Shown here: one piece after another, positions 1 to 8,041 of the stretch | How positions within the stretch are numbered: the first letter of the stretch is position 1 | How the letters are laid out: every line of letters begins with the position of its first letter | Source: JANPLN01 sp043757265 | GTDB lineage: Bacteria > Bdellovibrionota > Bdellovibrionia > Bdellovibrionales > JAGQZY01 | Direction of reading: 5' to 3' | Assembly (NCBI GenBank): GCA_043757265.1 | Contig: JAYUQP010000116.1 | Location: 1 to 54,715, forward strand | Length of the DNA: 54,715 nt | Made by a program: the position numbers and the translations under genes | Notes under the pieces: generated by a model | Seen by the model: only the letters and a program-made list of their open reading frames with translations | Told to the model about the DNA's origin: nothing | Database searches by the model: none

Positions 1-49
1 ACGAGACCTACGAACTGTACTGTAAGAAAAAACCTGCATGATCGACCAG

Positions 50-81
50 GAGACAGAATCATTGAATAATAAAAGGGACAT
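50..81 (+). repeat. IS right-end remnant
   Basis: This 32-base stretch aligns without gaps to the right end of the intact element at 2223-2254 with 24 of 32 identical bases, including the GxGACAG start and the GACA motif near the end. It lies just left of the intact element, and no transposase accompanies it inside the window. I read it as the surviving right terminus of another copy of the same IS family whose body lies outside the window or is lost. Confidence 0.55.
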
Positions 82-192
82 AATTATTGAATAATCTCAC
101 AGATTAAGCTCCCAGCTATACCCAATGTAACATAATAGAACTTATAAGAAACACGTAGATATCTGAAATTACATGATATTTCTAATTCATTC

Positions 193-225
193 TGTCACCT
201 CTTAATTTCTCATTCAATTTGTCAC
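193..225 (-). repeat. IS left inverted repeat
   Basis: This is the left terminal repeat of the intact element. Its reverse complement matches the right end at 2223-2254 apart from a two-base length difference and a few substitutions. It also aligns gap-free with the left end of the decayed copy at 2308-2340 (23 of 33 identical). Each end contains two GTGACA-type boxes about 20 bases apart, a likely pair of transposase-binding sites. Confidence 0.6.
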
Positions 226-272
226 CTGGTCTAGGTCATGATTTGATTTCTGAATTCCAAGGAGGAATTCGG

Positions 273-1601
273 ATGATTACGACAAAAGGATTTTTCATGA
301 GCCATTCTGAAAGTTTTAAATATCAAATCGTAACTAAGTACTTGTGTGGAAAATTACATCGAACGGATGCTGCAACACTTTTGAATGTTTCTCCAAGAAC
401 AATGACCCGTTATTCAAACAAGATTAAAAAGCTAGGTATGATTGGGGTTAAACATGGCAACTCTGGTAATCAGTTTAATAAGAAACATAGCCCTGATCTC
501 ATTCTAAAAATCAAAGAGCTCTACAAAGCAAAATACTATGACTTTAATCTGTCGCATTTTAGTGAGATTTTAATCAAGGAACATAAGATTGAAATTCCGT
601 ACAAAACTTTATGGAAATGGTTTAAGGAGCTTAAACTCATCAAGCATCCTCGTCGAAAACGACCTAGGAAGCATATGTATCGCAATCGGCTTCCGCAAGA
701 AGGTCTTCTGCTGCAAATGGACGGCAGTCATCATAAGTTCAATGGCAAAGACGAATGGTGCCTTATTTCTGCGATAGACGATGCCACAAGCCACATTCCC
801 TATGCTGAGTTCTTTAGCGACGGCGAAACTACGCTAAACTGCATGAAGGTCTTATCGCGTATTATTGAGCGTAAAGGCGTCCCTAGGGCGATCTATACCG
901 ATAAAGCTGGTTGGTCTGGCGGCGGCAAGCGCACTGAATTTAGCCAGTTTAAACGAGCCTGCGATCAACTCGGGATACAATTGATTTTTGCCGATACGCC
1001 AGAAGCCAAAGGTCGCATTGAGCGTTCATTTAGAACCATCCAAGATCGATTGATTCCCGAGCTTCGGTTGAAAGGTATTGAGGATTTAGCGAAAGCAAAC
1101 GAGTACCTTAAATCAGAGTTCTTAGAAAACTATTGGAACAAAGAAAAACTCGTCCACGCACAAGACGCCACTATTGCCTACTCCCCGCTTGATCCATGGC
1201 TCGATCTCAATCAAGTGCTTTGCGTAGAGGAATCGCGCGTAATTGGCCGCGATCAAACGGTCTCCTGGCAAGGAAAGCGCTACCTCATTCAAGATGGCAA
1301 TCGCCCGCTCTATAACTACCTTGCGATGTTTCGAACAGATCTCAAAGGTAAGACTCGGGTTTTCGTCCTTGAGGCTGAAGTGGAAATGAACGAGATCAAG
1401 GATTTTAGACGATATAGAAAGCAAAGGTCTGTTGAGGACGAGCTCAGAGAGCAACAAAAGGCTCCATTTGGGCTTTCTGATGACCTATATATCAAAATGT
1501 ACAACCTGATCCTTGATATTGGAAACGCCGTTAAAAAGCACCAGGTCACCGGTCGTCCGCTTAAATTTGAGTATGTAAACAGTAGGCGCAGAGCGAGCTA
1601 G
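273..1601 (+). CDS. DDE transposase, ISNCY-like
   Basis: Transposase of the integrase-core (RNase H-fold) type that cuts and joins the element ends. The N-terminal third carries a helix-turn-helix-like segment (AATLLNVSPRTMTRYSNK, about residues 26-43), followed by basic linker residues. The catalytic core shows the three acidic residues in context: QMDGSHH, IYTDKAGW and KGRIERSF. The length, about 442 residues, is full for ISNCY-type elements. The start at 273 is chosen because AAGGAGG lies seven bases upstream. There are no frameshifts, so it may still be active. Assignment to ISNCY rather than another integrase-core family is from motif memory and less sure than the DDE call. Confidence 0.85.
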   Translation: MITTKGFFMSHSESFKYQIVTKYLCGKLHRTDAATLLNVSPRTMTRYSNKIKKLGMIGVKHGNSGNQFNKKHSPDLILKIKELYKAKYYDFNLSHFSEILIKEHKIEIPYKTLWKWFKELKLIKHPRRKRPRKHMYRNRLPQEGLLLQMDGSHHKFNGKDEWCLISAIDDATSHIPYAEFFSDGETTLNCMKVLSRIIERKGVPRAIYTDKAGWSGGGKRTEFSQFKRACDQLGIQLIFADTPEAKGRIERSFRTIQDRLIPELRLKGIEDLAKANEYLKSEFLENYWNKEKLVHAQDATIAYSPLDPWLDLNQVLCVEESRVIGRDQTVSWQGKRYLIQDGNRPLYNYLAMFRTDLKGKTRVFVLEAEVEMNEIKDFRRYRKQRSVEDELREQQKAPFGLSDDLYIKMYNLILDIGNAVKKHQVTGRPLKFEYVNSRRRAS

Positions 1602-1790
1602 AATAGCAGCAGATAAGTGCAAGTTGTTTTTCTTGAGAGTGACGTTAAAGGGCACAAACAATCTCTTCAAATCAAATAAACTGGCATAACGCTTTGGCAC
1701 TTTACTTGCTATTTGCTCCTTGCAATCAATTTGTTTTGTCGCTTGAGGAGCATGGTGCTCCTCTAAGAACGGAACTGATATGGAGTTTAT

Positions 1791-2138
1791 ATGAAGGCGC
1801 TACTTTTAGTAATTTTATTTGGCTTTGGTCCTCAAGCAATCGCACAGAATAGTGCGAAAGTTGCAAAAATTGAGTGTATTGAAGAAACAGACTTTATGAA
1901 GTTTATCGTATATATGCCTGACCCCAATACCGTCTCGACATGGTATGTGCATTTTCAGTGGTCGGATAAGAAAGTGAATATGAGCATTAAAAGCTCCGAG
2001 GATGGGCCGGTTTTGATTGGCGGTAAGATCATTGAAGGAAAAGTTAACAAAAGCATGGTCTATGCAGTGCCGGACCAGAGCTATGAAAAAGGCTATAGAT
2101 TAGGTGAACTATTCTGTCCTCCTGCAGGAAATCTCTAA
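1791..2138 (+). CDS. Small secreted protein, possible IS passenger
   Basis: A 115-residue protein with an N-terminal signal peptide (about residues 1-18, ending AIAQ). The mature part is predicted soluble and contains two cysteines, one near the start (IEC) and one near the end (LFC), that could form a disulfide in the periplasm. A GGAG ribosome-binding site precedes the ATG and a strong terminator follows at 2170. The gene lies between the transposase and the right inverted repeat, so it appears to be inside the element. I recognise no family. The alternative is that the IS end beyond it belongs to a different insertion and the gene is a resident. Confidence 0.6.
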   Translation: MKALLLVILFGFGPQAIAQNSAKVAKIECIEETDFMKFIVYMPDPNTVSTWYVHFQWSDKKVNMSIKSSEDGPVLIGGKIIEGKVNKSMVYAVPDQSYEKGYRLGELFCPPAGNL

Positions 2139-2169
2139 TCGTTTTCCTGTTAGCAAAATACTGAATTTA

Positions 2170-2198
2170 CAAAAGGCTCAGGAAAACTGAGCCTTTTG
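2170..2198 (+). terminator. Rho-independent terminator
   Basis: Perfect 11-bp stem (CAAAAGGCTCA paired with TGAGCCTTTTG) around a 7-base loop, with the T-rich right arm acting as the tract. It lies 32 bases after the stop of the small secreted protein gene and just before the IS right end. Confidence 0.75.
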
Positions 2199-2222
2199 TA
2201 TATCAAAGACCAAAATCCAGAA

Positions 2223-2254
2223 GTGACAGATTCGTTGAGAAATTAAAGTGACAG
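2223..2254 (+). repeat. IS right inverted repeat
   Basis: Right terminus of the intact element: two GTGACA boxes separated by about 20 bases with TGAGAAATTAA between them. It is the inverted match of 193-225 and resembles the remnant at 50-81. Confidence 0.6.
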
Positions 2255-2271
2255 TCTCATTGAGAGACGAC

Positions 2272-2340
2272 AGATATCTGAAATTACATATTAATTATGG
2301 ACAATTATGTCCCTAGTTAATTTATGAACTATTTTGTCAC
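2272..2340 (+). repeat. Left end of second IS copy
   Basis: This stretch starts with the same 18 bases found at 157-174 and ends in TTTGTCAC, with exactly the same distance (64 bases) between the two landmarks as in the first copy. It precedes the decayed transposase start at 2387, so it is the left terminus of a second tandem copy. Confidence 0.6.
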
Positions 2341-2386
2341 TCTACGTTTGTAGGGTTACGATTTTCTACTTTAACCAGGAGACATC

Positions 2387-2572
2387 GTGATTCACAACAA
2401 TTGTAGGGCTATTCAATTGAGTGTAAAAGATAGTATTCGATTCCAAATAATTTCAAAGTACTTGAATTTTGGATATCACCCTGCTGAGACGGCTCCCCCT
2501 TTGAATGTAAGTATAAGTACAATTACTAGGATAAATCAGAAAGCGAAAAAAGAGACTGGACTGCGGCATTAA
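2387..2572 (+). pseudogene. Decayed transposase N-terminus
   Basis: The 61 codons match the N-terminus of the intact transposase: both have an S-x4-F/I-x3-I-x-KYL run followed by LNVS-x2-T-x-TR. After the helix-turn-helix segment the frame stops and no catalytic core follows. A ribosome-binding site (CCAGGAG) and start are still present. It is a truncated second copy of the same IS family. A short DNA-binding peptide could in principle still be made, but I see no evidence for a function. Confidence 0.7.
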
Positions 2573-2674
2573 ACTTGGGAAATCTGGCATTGACCCGTAC
2601 GAAAAGTACGATAAATCTCTTCCGAGTAACTTTATTTGTAGAAACTGTGGGCCGTATAGTTTAGTCTTTTAGAT

Positions 2675-3241
2675 ATGGAAGAACGTTATTCTTTTTATGA
2701 TCTCGGCACGCAAACCATTATCGAAAATCTAAATTGGACTCAAACTCACTCACTTTGTCTTATTTTAGACAAAATTGACTATAAGAACTTTTACTATCTT
2801 TCATCAAAAGACAACAGGTGGATTCCCTTAGATATGGAAATTGAAAATATCCTCAATAATAAAAATAATCTATTTAGAACAATCCCAGTTCCGTCCGATG
2901 AATTCGAAGACAAAACAAAAGTGACGCACCAATTGGTCGACACTCCCACAGATCGACGATCGCACACCAGATACACTAAAATATTTAGTATGACTCTAGA
3001 CATTGAAAGTATTCTTAAAAAAGTGACAACAGTTGACGTTTCTTTAAGCGGACTAAAAATATCAGAAATCCTCGAGGCCCCCAAAAAAAATGCATTTGTG
3101 ATGGTTTTCTTCAGAAACGATAGCGACGTTCTTGAATTTAAGGCAAAACCTATTTTAAAATATGGGTTTAACTTTGATTCATTACAAATTGTAAGCTACA
3201 ACAATCTTCCTCTCTGGAAAAAAGTAGTCGAAGAGAGCTAG
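2675..3241 (+). CDS. PilZ-domain protein, probable c-di-GMP effector
   Basis: A 188-residue cytosolic protein. The N-terminal 90 residues match nothing I recognise. The C-terminal half is a PilZ domain with both cyclic-di-GMP binding motifs intact: an RRSHTR box (arginines 94, 95 and 99) and a DVSLSG box (residues 121-126). From family knowledge such proteins change conformation on binding c-di-GMP and regulate motility, exopolysaccharide or gene expression. It stands alone downstream of decayed IS material with no operon partner, so its target is unknown. The start at 2675 lacks a clear ribosome-binding site and could lie elsewhere. Confidence 0.8.
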   Translation: MEERYSFYDLGTQTIIENLNWTQTHSLCLILDKIDYKNFYYLSSKDNRWIPLDMEIENILNNKNNLFRTIPVPSDEFEDKTKVTHQLVDTPTDRRSHTRYTKIFSMTLDIESILKKVTTVDVSLSGLKISEILEAPKKNAFVMVFFRNDSDVLEFKAKPILKYGFNFDSLQIVSYNNLPLWKKVVEES

Positions 3242-3725
3242 AGTTTTTTTCAAAATTGCGTGGTTTGCAAATCGCGCAAACAATGCAAAACTGCTTGGGA
3301 AAGTCGATGCAGGCGGAATTGATACATGCTATGTCGTTGAGGAAGGTCTCCTGTGATGGTGCCGAATAAAACAATTGCGACGACCTCAGTATCGATTTTC
3401 GAACACCATATGAACCATAACTGTTTAAAGCGCTATTATCAACAACGCGAACCTTTGGAACTCGGGTCCTGGTCGCGGAAAATCGCCGGTCAGTTTGAAT
3501 GAGTCTTCATGTATCTTCGATGCTTCAGATTCAGCCGGTAACGACCATTTTTTTCCTTTGATAGGTCAAAAAGACCCCGCTTCATTTTACGCCGGCTGCT
3601 CATTCCCGCTCTACCGTCACCCTCGGAATTTATGAGTGGCAAGGTTCATGCTTATTAGTTTTTAGCACTTGGGTCTCTCATATTACCGTGCTTGAGTATC
3701 TGTATTAAAGTTCGAGGTTAATTGA
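3242..3725. other. Gene-free stretch with possible remnant frame
   Basis: There is no convincing gene here. A start-less open frame runs on the plus strand from about 3429 to the TGA at 3633 (about 68 codons) with a protein-like composition, including DASDSAGNDHFFP. It could be the tail of a degraded secreted-protein gene. No promoter, terminator or RNA gene was identified. Confidence 0.35.
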
Positions 3726-5048
3726 TTGAAGCAATATTTAATTTCACCCGCTCTGTTCACAATATATTTTTGTAGTTTAATCGAAGCTCAAGCGGAATTA
3801 TCCTGCGTTGAAATTTTTAAAGTACAGACTGATTTACAAACTTCCATTTATTTCCAACCCTTCAAAATCGACTCCCTGGTTCAGAGAGTTGACTACCGTG
3901 ACAACTTTGATCCTAAGTCGTTGGATCCATCCCACGACAAATTGGTTTTCAGTCGAGATGATGCCCAACTTCTCCATGGTTTTGATCTGCCTATACTTCG
4001 AATGCAGAATGAAGATCGCTGGGTTGAGACCGATTATGGGTTTGCACTATTGAATGTGTATGCTTTTCGAGATTGGACTTTGCTCGGACGAATTATTAAA
4101 GATCCCGAGGCGTCTAAAATATTCATTGAGAATATTGCGCAAAACGATCAGGTTTACCCTACGGGCATCACCCGCGAGTCGGCGGATTGGATTCGAGGGT
4201 CTCTGTTTATCAATGAACTTGCAGTCCAAAAGGCTGTTAAGAGGCTTGATCCGCATCAAGACGAACAACTCAACTTCCAAAAATTTAAAATATTTCTTAC
4301 TGAGGAGTATCGTTTTCTTGTGCGCAATCAGGAAACATTTATGTTTCCGATAGGAAATGATATGTTTTTAAAGCAGCACGAAATCAGCCTTAAAGAGGCG
4401 CCTATCGTTTTAGCAACATTGGCGAGATTTTACCTTTTAAGCCACCTTTATGTGAAGGGGCCTGATCAGGGCTACTACCGATTGCTTGCAGATTATGTAG
4501 ATAAAGATAGTCTGATGCTATTTAGTCGAATTCCGGAGCTCCTGCCATCACATCCTGTTTTTGAAGTTGGACACTTTTCGATAGAAAAAGAGTCCATTAA
4601 GATTGGCCACGACGATCTCTATAAAATCGCCTCGAAACTTTCCTTTAGGAACCACGTTCTATCGAGCATACAATATGAGGTTCATTTCATCGCCCGAGCA
4701 AGGGCCAGAGACCTTCTCAGTGCAAAAGCGGATGTGGTATCTGGCTCCTTCCAGATTCACTTCGTCGACCCATCGAACGCTAGAAGCACAATCTACGAAA
4801 ATTCGAATACGGGAAAACTTAGAAAGATAATCGCTAAAGAGGTCGACCGTATGGAGCATTTGATTGCGAAAAAAGTTATAGAGTTTGAAACCTTAACAGG
4901 GTATCGCCTTCCCGAAGCCAGAATCATTGAAAAACAAGTAGCTGAAAATGCCGATCGCGAGTTTGCAATTACCTTCGACCCAAACGATCTACCCGCACAC
5001 GTTTTGGCGTCTTTTTTTGTCTTTGTTAGCCTTGATCGAAATCCATAA
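3726..5048 (+). CDS. Secreted protein of unknown function
   Basis: A 440-residue protein with a signal peptide (about residues 1-23, ending AQA before ELSC), so probably periplasmic or exported. I recognise no domain. The mature part is mixed alpha/beta in composition with two cysteines early on and no membrane segments. The start codon is TTG at 3726, chosen because it gives the intact signal peptide. The gene is monocistronic, with long intergenic stretches on both sides. In Bdellovibrio-like genomes such large orphan secreted proteins are common; I do not infer a role. Confidence 0.65.
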   Translation: MKQYLISPALFTIYFCSLIEAQAELSCVEIFKVQTDLQTSIYFQPFKIDSLVQRVDYRDNFDPKSLDPSHDKLVFSRDDAQLLHGFDLPILRMQNEDRWVETDYGFALLNVYAFRDWTLLGRIIKDPEASKIFIENIAQNDQVYPTGITRESADWIRGSLFINELAVQKAVKRLDPHQDEQLNFQKFKIFLTEEYRFLVRNQETFMFPIGNDMFLKQHEISLKEAPIVLATLARFYLLSHLYVKGPDQGYYRLLADYVDKDSLMLFSRIPELLPSHPVFEVGHFSIEKESIKIGHDDLYKIASKLSFRNHVLSSIQYEVHFIARARARDLLSAKADVVSGSFQIHFVDPSNARSTIYENSNTGKLRKIIAKEVDRMEHLIAKKVIEFETLTGYRLPEARIIEKQVAENADREFAITFDPNDLPAHVLASFFVFVSLDRNP

Positions 5049-5530
5049 CCCTTTCATACAGTGGACGAAGTCGTACGTGTCATTCTAGGGTATCTCAGCC
5101 ATTAGAATCCCTTCATGCCTCGAGGAAAAAAGGTTCTTCAAATAAACCAATTCGAAATAATCATTACTTCGTATCCGTGTATTTTGTTTTATTGATAACC
5201 TATTTGGAATGGAACGGAGGTCTAATGCGCTCTATTCAACACAGAATGCCTATTTGCATTTAGCGAAGTAATAACCGTTTTAGAGTTGAGTACACGTATC
5301 GCTTATCAATTTTATTGAGAGACAGTATCACTTCAAAGTATTTTATACTTCCCTCCCCTCAACTGAACGTTCGCATATCGAACATCTCCAGGATGAAAGT
5401 CCGATAGATCTCCCGCCCATGGTCTTGCTCATATCAATTTGCGACAAGATTATTTTGTTTTCTTCATTGCGAATTAATATGACCTCAATCTTTCGTTCCG
5501 AGAAATTACCTAGAACAAATGGAGGTTCAT
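5049..5530. other. Gene-free stretch, possible regulatory region
   Basis: No standard gene is visible. A nine-base inverted repeat (ATTACTTCG at 5163-5171, CGAAGTAAT at 5264-5272) flanks a 92-base segment containing a 12-codon frame with a strong ribosome-binding site (5225-5263). The region precedes the receiver-domain gene at 5531. Longer open frames on either strand look random. Confidence 0.3.
5225..5263 (+). CDS. Possible 12-codon micro-ORF
   Basis: ATG at 5225 is preceded by CGGAGG (5215-5220) at ideal spacing and followed by 12 codons (MRSIQHRMPICI) and TAG. It lies between the arms of an inverted repeat. It could be a leader peptide or chance; there is no conservation evidence. Confidence 0.15.
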   Translation: MRSIQHRMPICI

Positions 5531-6013
5531 ATGTCAAATGCACAACTAGAAATCAAAAAACGCACCCCAGAGCGCAAATTATTCACTACCCGTGCTCTGG
5601 AAATAATCGACCGACCGGTAAGAAAAAGATTTCTTGTTGTTGAAGATGATTTCGCTGGTCAGCCAATTTGGGAAGTCATTATCCGCAAATTAGAACCCCA
5701 GGCCATTATTCGTTGGGCGACAAGCAGCGAGGAGGCTGAAATTTTGATTGAAAAAGCCATTCAGGATGATGAGGCGTTTGACATCATCGTGAGCGACATC
5801 TTTTTGGCCGGGAAAGAAACTGGCCTGGATCTGTGGAAAAAATTCCACGGGCATTCAGCGGAGTTTCTCCTTACAAGCGGAATGGACTGGAAAGAATTTG
5901 TAAAAATGGTAGATGACGTCGGAGATATCAAACCTTGTCTTTTACAAAAACCATTTCGAGTTGCCGACGGTGTACGTACCTTGGCGACGGTCATGGCGAC
6001 TGATCGGCCGTAA
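5531..6013 (+). CDS. Response-regulator receiver-domain protein
   Basis: A single-domain receiver protein of about 160 residues. After an approximately 30-residue basic N-terminal tail, the CheY-like fold shows the acidic pair (VVEDD, residues 39-40), the phospho-acceptor aspartate in SDIF (about D89), the Thr/Ser switch in LLTSG (about 115-116) and the lysine in LQKPF (about K140). There is no output domain, so it probably acts by protein-protein contact. The start at 5531 is favoured by GGAGG five bases upstream. No kinase gene is nearby, so the partner is unknown. Confidence 0.82.
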   Translation: MSNAQLEIKKRTPERKLFTTRALEIIDRPVRKRFLVVEDDFAGQPIWEVIIRKLEPQAIIRWATSSEEAEILIEKAIQDDEAFDIIVSDIFLAGKETGLDLWKKFHGHSAEFLLTSGMDWKEFVKMVDDVGDIKPCLLQKPFRVADGVRTLATVMATDRP

Positions 6014-6117
6014 TCAAAAGAAGGTTTGACCCTCTTTTTCTTGTTTTTCGATCAGTAGTTTTTACAAAAGCAAGTTTGAGCGCTCCCCGTTTTCGAAAAT
6101 GGTGGTATCAAGTGAGG

Positions 6118-6600
6118 ATGAAAATTTATCTATCCCTCATCGCAATTGTTTTGTTAGTTAATTTATCTGCCTTTGCTCAAGACATTCCCATCGAAGCAGC
6201 TGTGTATCTTGATGAAGTTGATATCGCGGAAATCAAGGATATTATAGAAACCTCAAATCCCGACGAATATTTTTTTGATTTGGAAGATGATGGCATTAAA
6301 TTTACGTTGAGAGGGAGTCTAGCATTAGAAATTATGGGACACTCTCGAGGCCTGTTCGTTGAGCCATTGTGGGGATTACTTGAAGGTCGCTACGTGTTTG
6401 ATTTAGACAAAACGAACGATGTTGATCGAACTTGGATGGTTGGTGAATTTGAATGTTCGCAAAAACGCTGGCCCAGAAAAAGCGATGGTTCTAGTTATTT
6501 GCTGTTTGAGATACGGCTATACGCAACATCCGCAGTAGACCCTACTCGGCTCATTCGGTTTGTTAACGAGTTCAATGTTTGTTCTAAAATATATAATTAG
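6118..6600 (+). CDS. Small secreted protein of unknown function
   Basis: About 160 residues with a clear signal peptide (residues 1-20, ending AFAQ). The mature protein is acidic at first (several DE-rich runs) and has two cysteines, in the FECSQ segment and near the C-terminus (NVCSK), that could pair. I recognise no domain. The ATG at 6118 is chosen because it starts the signal peptide; a TTG at 6076 in the same frame would add 14 residues that spoil it. It is about 100 bases downstream of the receiver gene but has no obvious functional link to it. Confidence 0.6.
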   Translation: MKIYLSLIAIVLLVNLSAFAQDIPIEAAVYLDEVDIAEIKDIIETSNPDEYFFDLEDDGIKFTLRGSLALEIMGHSRGLFVEPLWGLLEGRYVFDLDKTNDVDRTWMVGEFECSQKRWPRKSDGSSYLLFEIRLYATSAVDPTRLIRFVNEFNVCSKIYN

Positions 6601-6966
6601 GTTTGCTTCAGGCGACTTTCTTTAGTTACAGCCTTTGCAATCATCAAACCAAATGTTCTTGTCATTACGAACCAACACCCAAGATCCATCAGCAATACTT
6701 CTTCCTATCGATGATTAAAATCAAACGGCAACTTAGTTTCGTTTTGGAACTTGATTTTTGTTCTTGCAGTTCAGTGCCAGGTTGGCGATCGAATGTGTCG
6801 ATCGTAACTCGAATTTTAGGCGTGGGCTTTTTAGGTGCTCATGCACTGAGAGGGCGAGGATATATTCCACCTGACTGTCAGGCGATCTGATAAATCCCAG
6901 CTGACAGTGGCATATTGATTGCTTTGGTATTGGGCAGAGCAACGTGAAAAAAACAAGGAGAACGTA
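6601..6966. other. Intergenic stretch with short palindrome
   Basis: No gene is supported. A 13-base perfect palindrome with one central base (CCTGAC-T-GTCAGG, 6870-6882) lies about 90 bases before the next gene and is followed by a related sequence (GCTGACAGTGG). It may be an operator. The open frame on the plus strand here has no ribosome-binding site and a biased composition, and I do not call it. Confidence 0.35.
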
Positions 6967-7380
6967 ATGAAAAATTCGCTAAGAAACAGTTTTTTTGCTG
7001 CGATCACACTTTTTGCTGGAGCAGCAATGAGTCAAAGTGGGTCCTCTCATCAGAATACTTCGGACTCGTTGAGAGGCAGCAATTCCGGTGATATTCGTGC
7101 GAACGGAAGCGGAAGTGCAGACTCAGAAGATAGTAAAAGCGGAACCCAGAAAAATTCTCGGACTGGTTCTAGCGGAAAAAGCTCGCGCGGTAACTGGGGC
7201 TCTGGCCGTACCACAAGTGGTGGAATGAGTGGAACTACTGGTGGAAACTCCACTGCTGGCGGCGGTTCTGGTGGTAACGTTACAAGTGGCGAAACTACAG
7301 GTAGCACTGGCGGCAGCTCGTCTGGTAGTGGAACGACTGGCGGCACGGGTGGAAGCGGTGGCGGCGGCACAACACGCTAG
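6967..7380 (+). CDS. Secreted Gly/Ser/Thr-rich low-complexity protein
   Basis: A 137-residue protein with a signal peptide (residues 1-22, ending AAMSQ). Everything after it is low complexity. A Ser/Asp/Arg-rich first half passes into a Gly/Ser/Thr-rich second half with irregular TGG, GSG and GGS repeats. There are no cysteines, few hydrophobic residues and hence no expected folded core. Such proteins may be surface coats, adhesins or linkers; no specific role can be read. AAGGAG six bases before the ATG fixes the start. Confidence 0.65.
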   Translation: MKNSLRNSFFAAITLFAGAAMSQSGSSHQNTSDSLRGSNSGDIRANGSGSADSEDSKSGTQKNSRTGSSGKSSRGNWGSGRTTSGGMSGTTGGNSTAGGGSGGNVTSGETTGSTGGSSSGSGTTGGTGGSGGGGTTR

Positions 7381-7437
7381 TGTCAAATTTAACGTCTAAT
7401 ACCGGTATGTATCTATCTTCCGCAGTTGCAAACAAAA

Positions 7438-7460
7438 AGGCTCAAAAACTAAGCCTCTTC
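7438..7460 (+). terminator. Weak terminator-like hairpin
   Basis: Short stem AGGCT/AGCCT around a 9-base loop, followed by a pyrimidine-rich run, about 60 bases after the Gly-rich gene. The stem is short, so this is tentative. Confidence 0.35.
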
Positions 7461-7515
7461 ATTTCGTTTAAAGATAGCAGAAGACACTTCAAATTTTTCA
7501 AGAGACTATGAAACC

Positions 7516-7977
7516 ATGGATTCACAAAACCTCGGAAGCCTATCTCGCATCGATTACGAAGACACCTTTACACAGTCTTTGAGCTTCAAGGGCGACCTTC
7601 GCGAATGCTTGAATCAAATGTTCCATCATCCCCCGGAATGGATTATGGCTCTTTTGAACTTGCGAAATGGTGTCGGCAAACTTTTTAGTTTAAAGTCTGA
7701 TGGCGAGCATTTTAATGCCCACCATCTTAAAAATGGGGATCGTTGGGGATTCTTGCAAATTCTGGAAATAAATGAGCAAACCGCAGTTTTTCGAGGCGAC
7801 GATAAACATCTCGATTTTGTGGTTGTTTTAAAGATTGAAAATCAAAATCTGAGTTGTCTCACCCAAGTTCAATACAATAACCTGTGGGGTCGACTTTATT
7901 TTGCGGGAGTGGCACCGTTTCACCGTCAAATTGTGCCTGCTTTACTAAAGGTGGCGATTGGTGAAATAAAAAATTAA
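7516..7977 (+). CDS. DUF2867 family protein
   Basis: A 153-residue cytosolic protein that I recognise as a DUF2867-type protein from its overall pattern: an early PEW motif, a central aromatic strand (WGFLQIL), a charged HLDF segment, and the closing GRLYFAGVAPFH run before a C-terminal helix. The family has a START/SRPBCC-like hydrophobic pocket in some members, but its function is unsettled. The gene is monocistronic. The start at 7516 lacks a strong ribosome-binding site. Confidence 0.7.
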   Translation: MDSQNLGSLSRIDYEDTFTQSLSFKGDLRECLNQMFHHPPEWIMALLNLRNGVGKLFSLKSDGEHFNAHHLKNGDRWGFLQILEINEQTAVFRGDDKHLDFVVVLKIENQNLSCLTQVQYNNLWGRLYFAGVAPFHRQIVPALLKVAIGEIKN

Positions 7978-8041
7978 CATTTTGGAATCCGGGGTCGTCG
8001 TGGGTGGACGTTCAGAACGACCTAAAAGGGTGTCGTCCAAT

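Larger units (their letters stand above)
157..2254 (+). mobile_element. Intact DDE-transposase insertion sequence
   Basis: The element is bounded by matching inverted ends: 193-225 read in reverse complement matches 2223-2254 (both begin GTGACA, share TGAGAAATTAA and end in a second GTGACA). It encloses the transposase gene (273-1601) and a small secreted-protein gene (1791-2138). An 18-base stretch beginning AGATATCTGAAATT at 157-174 recurs exactly at 2272-2289, just beyond the right end. Because that repeat sits at identical spacing before the left end of both copies, it is more likely part of the extended left end than a target duplication. The outer boundaries are therefore approximate. 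Confidence 0.65.

Noticed and set aside
5343..5543. Minus-strand open frame of 66 codons
   Set aside because: It overlaps the receiver gene's ribosome-binding site and has no site of its own or recognised sequence.
6603..6890. Open frame on the plus strand after the secreted protein
   Set aside because: No ribosome-binding site, random-looking composition, and it overlaps the palindrome region.
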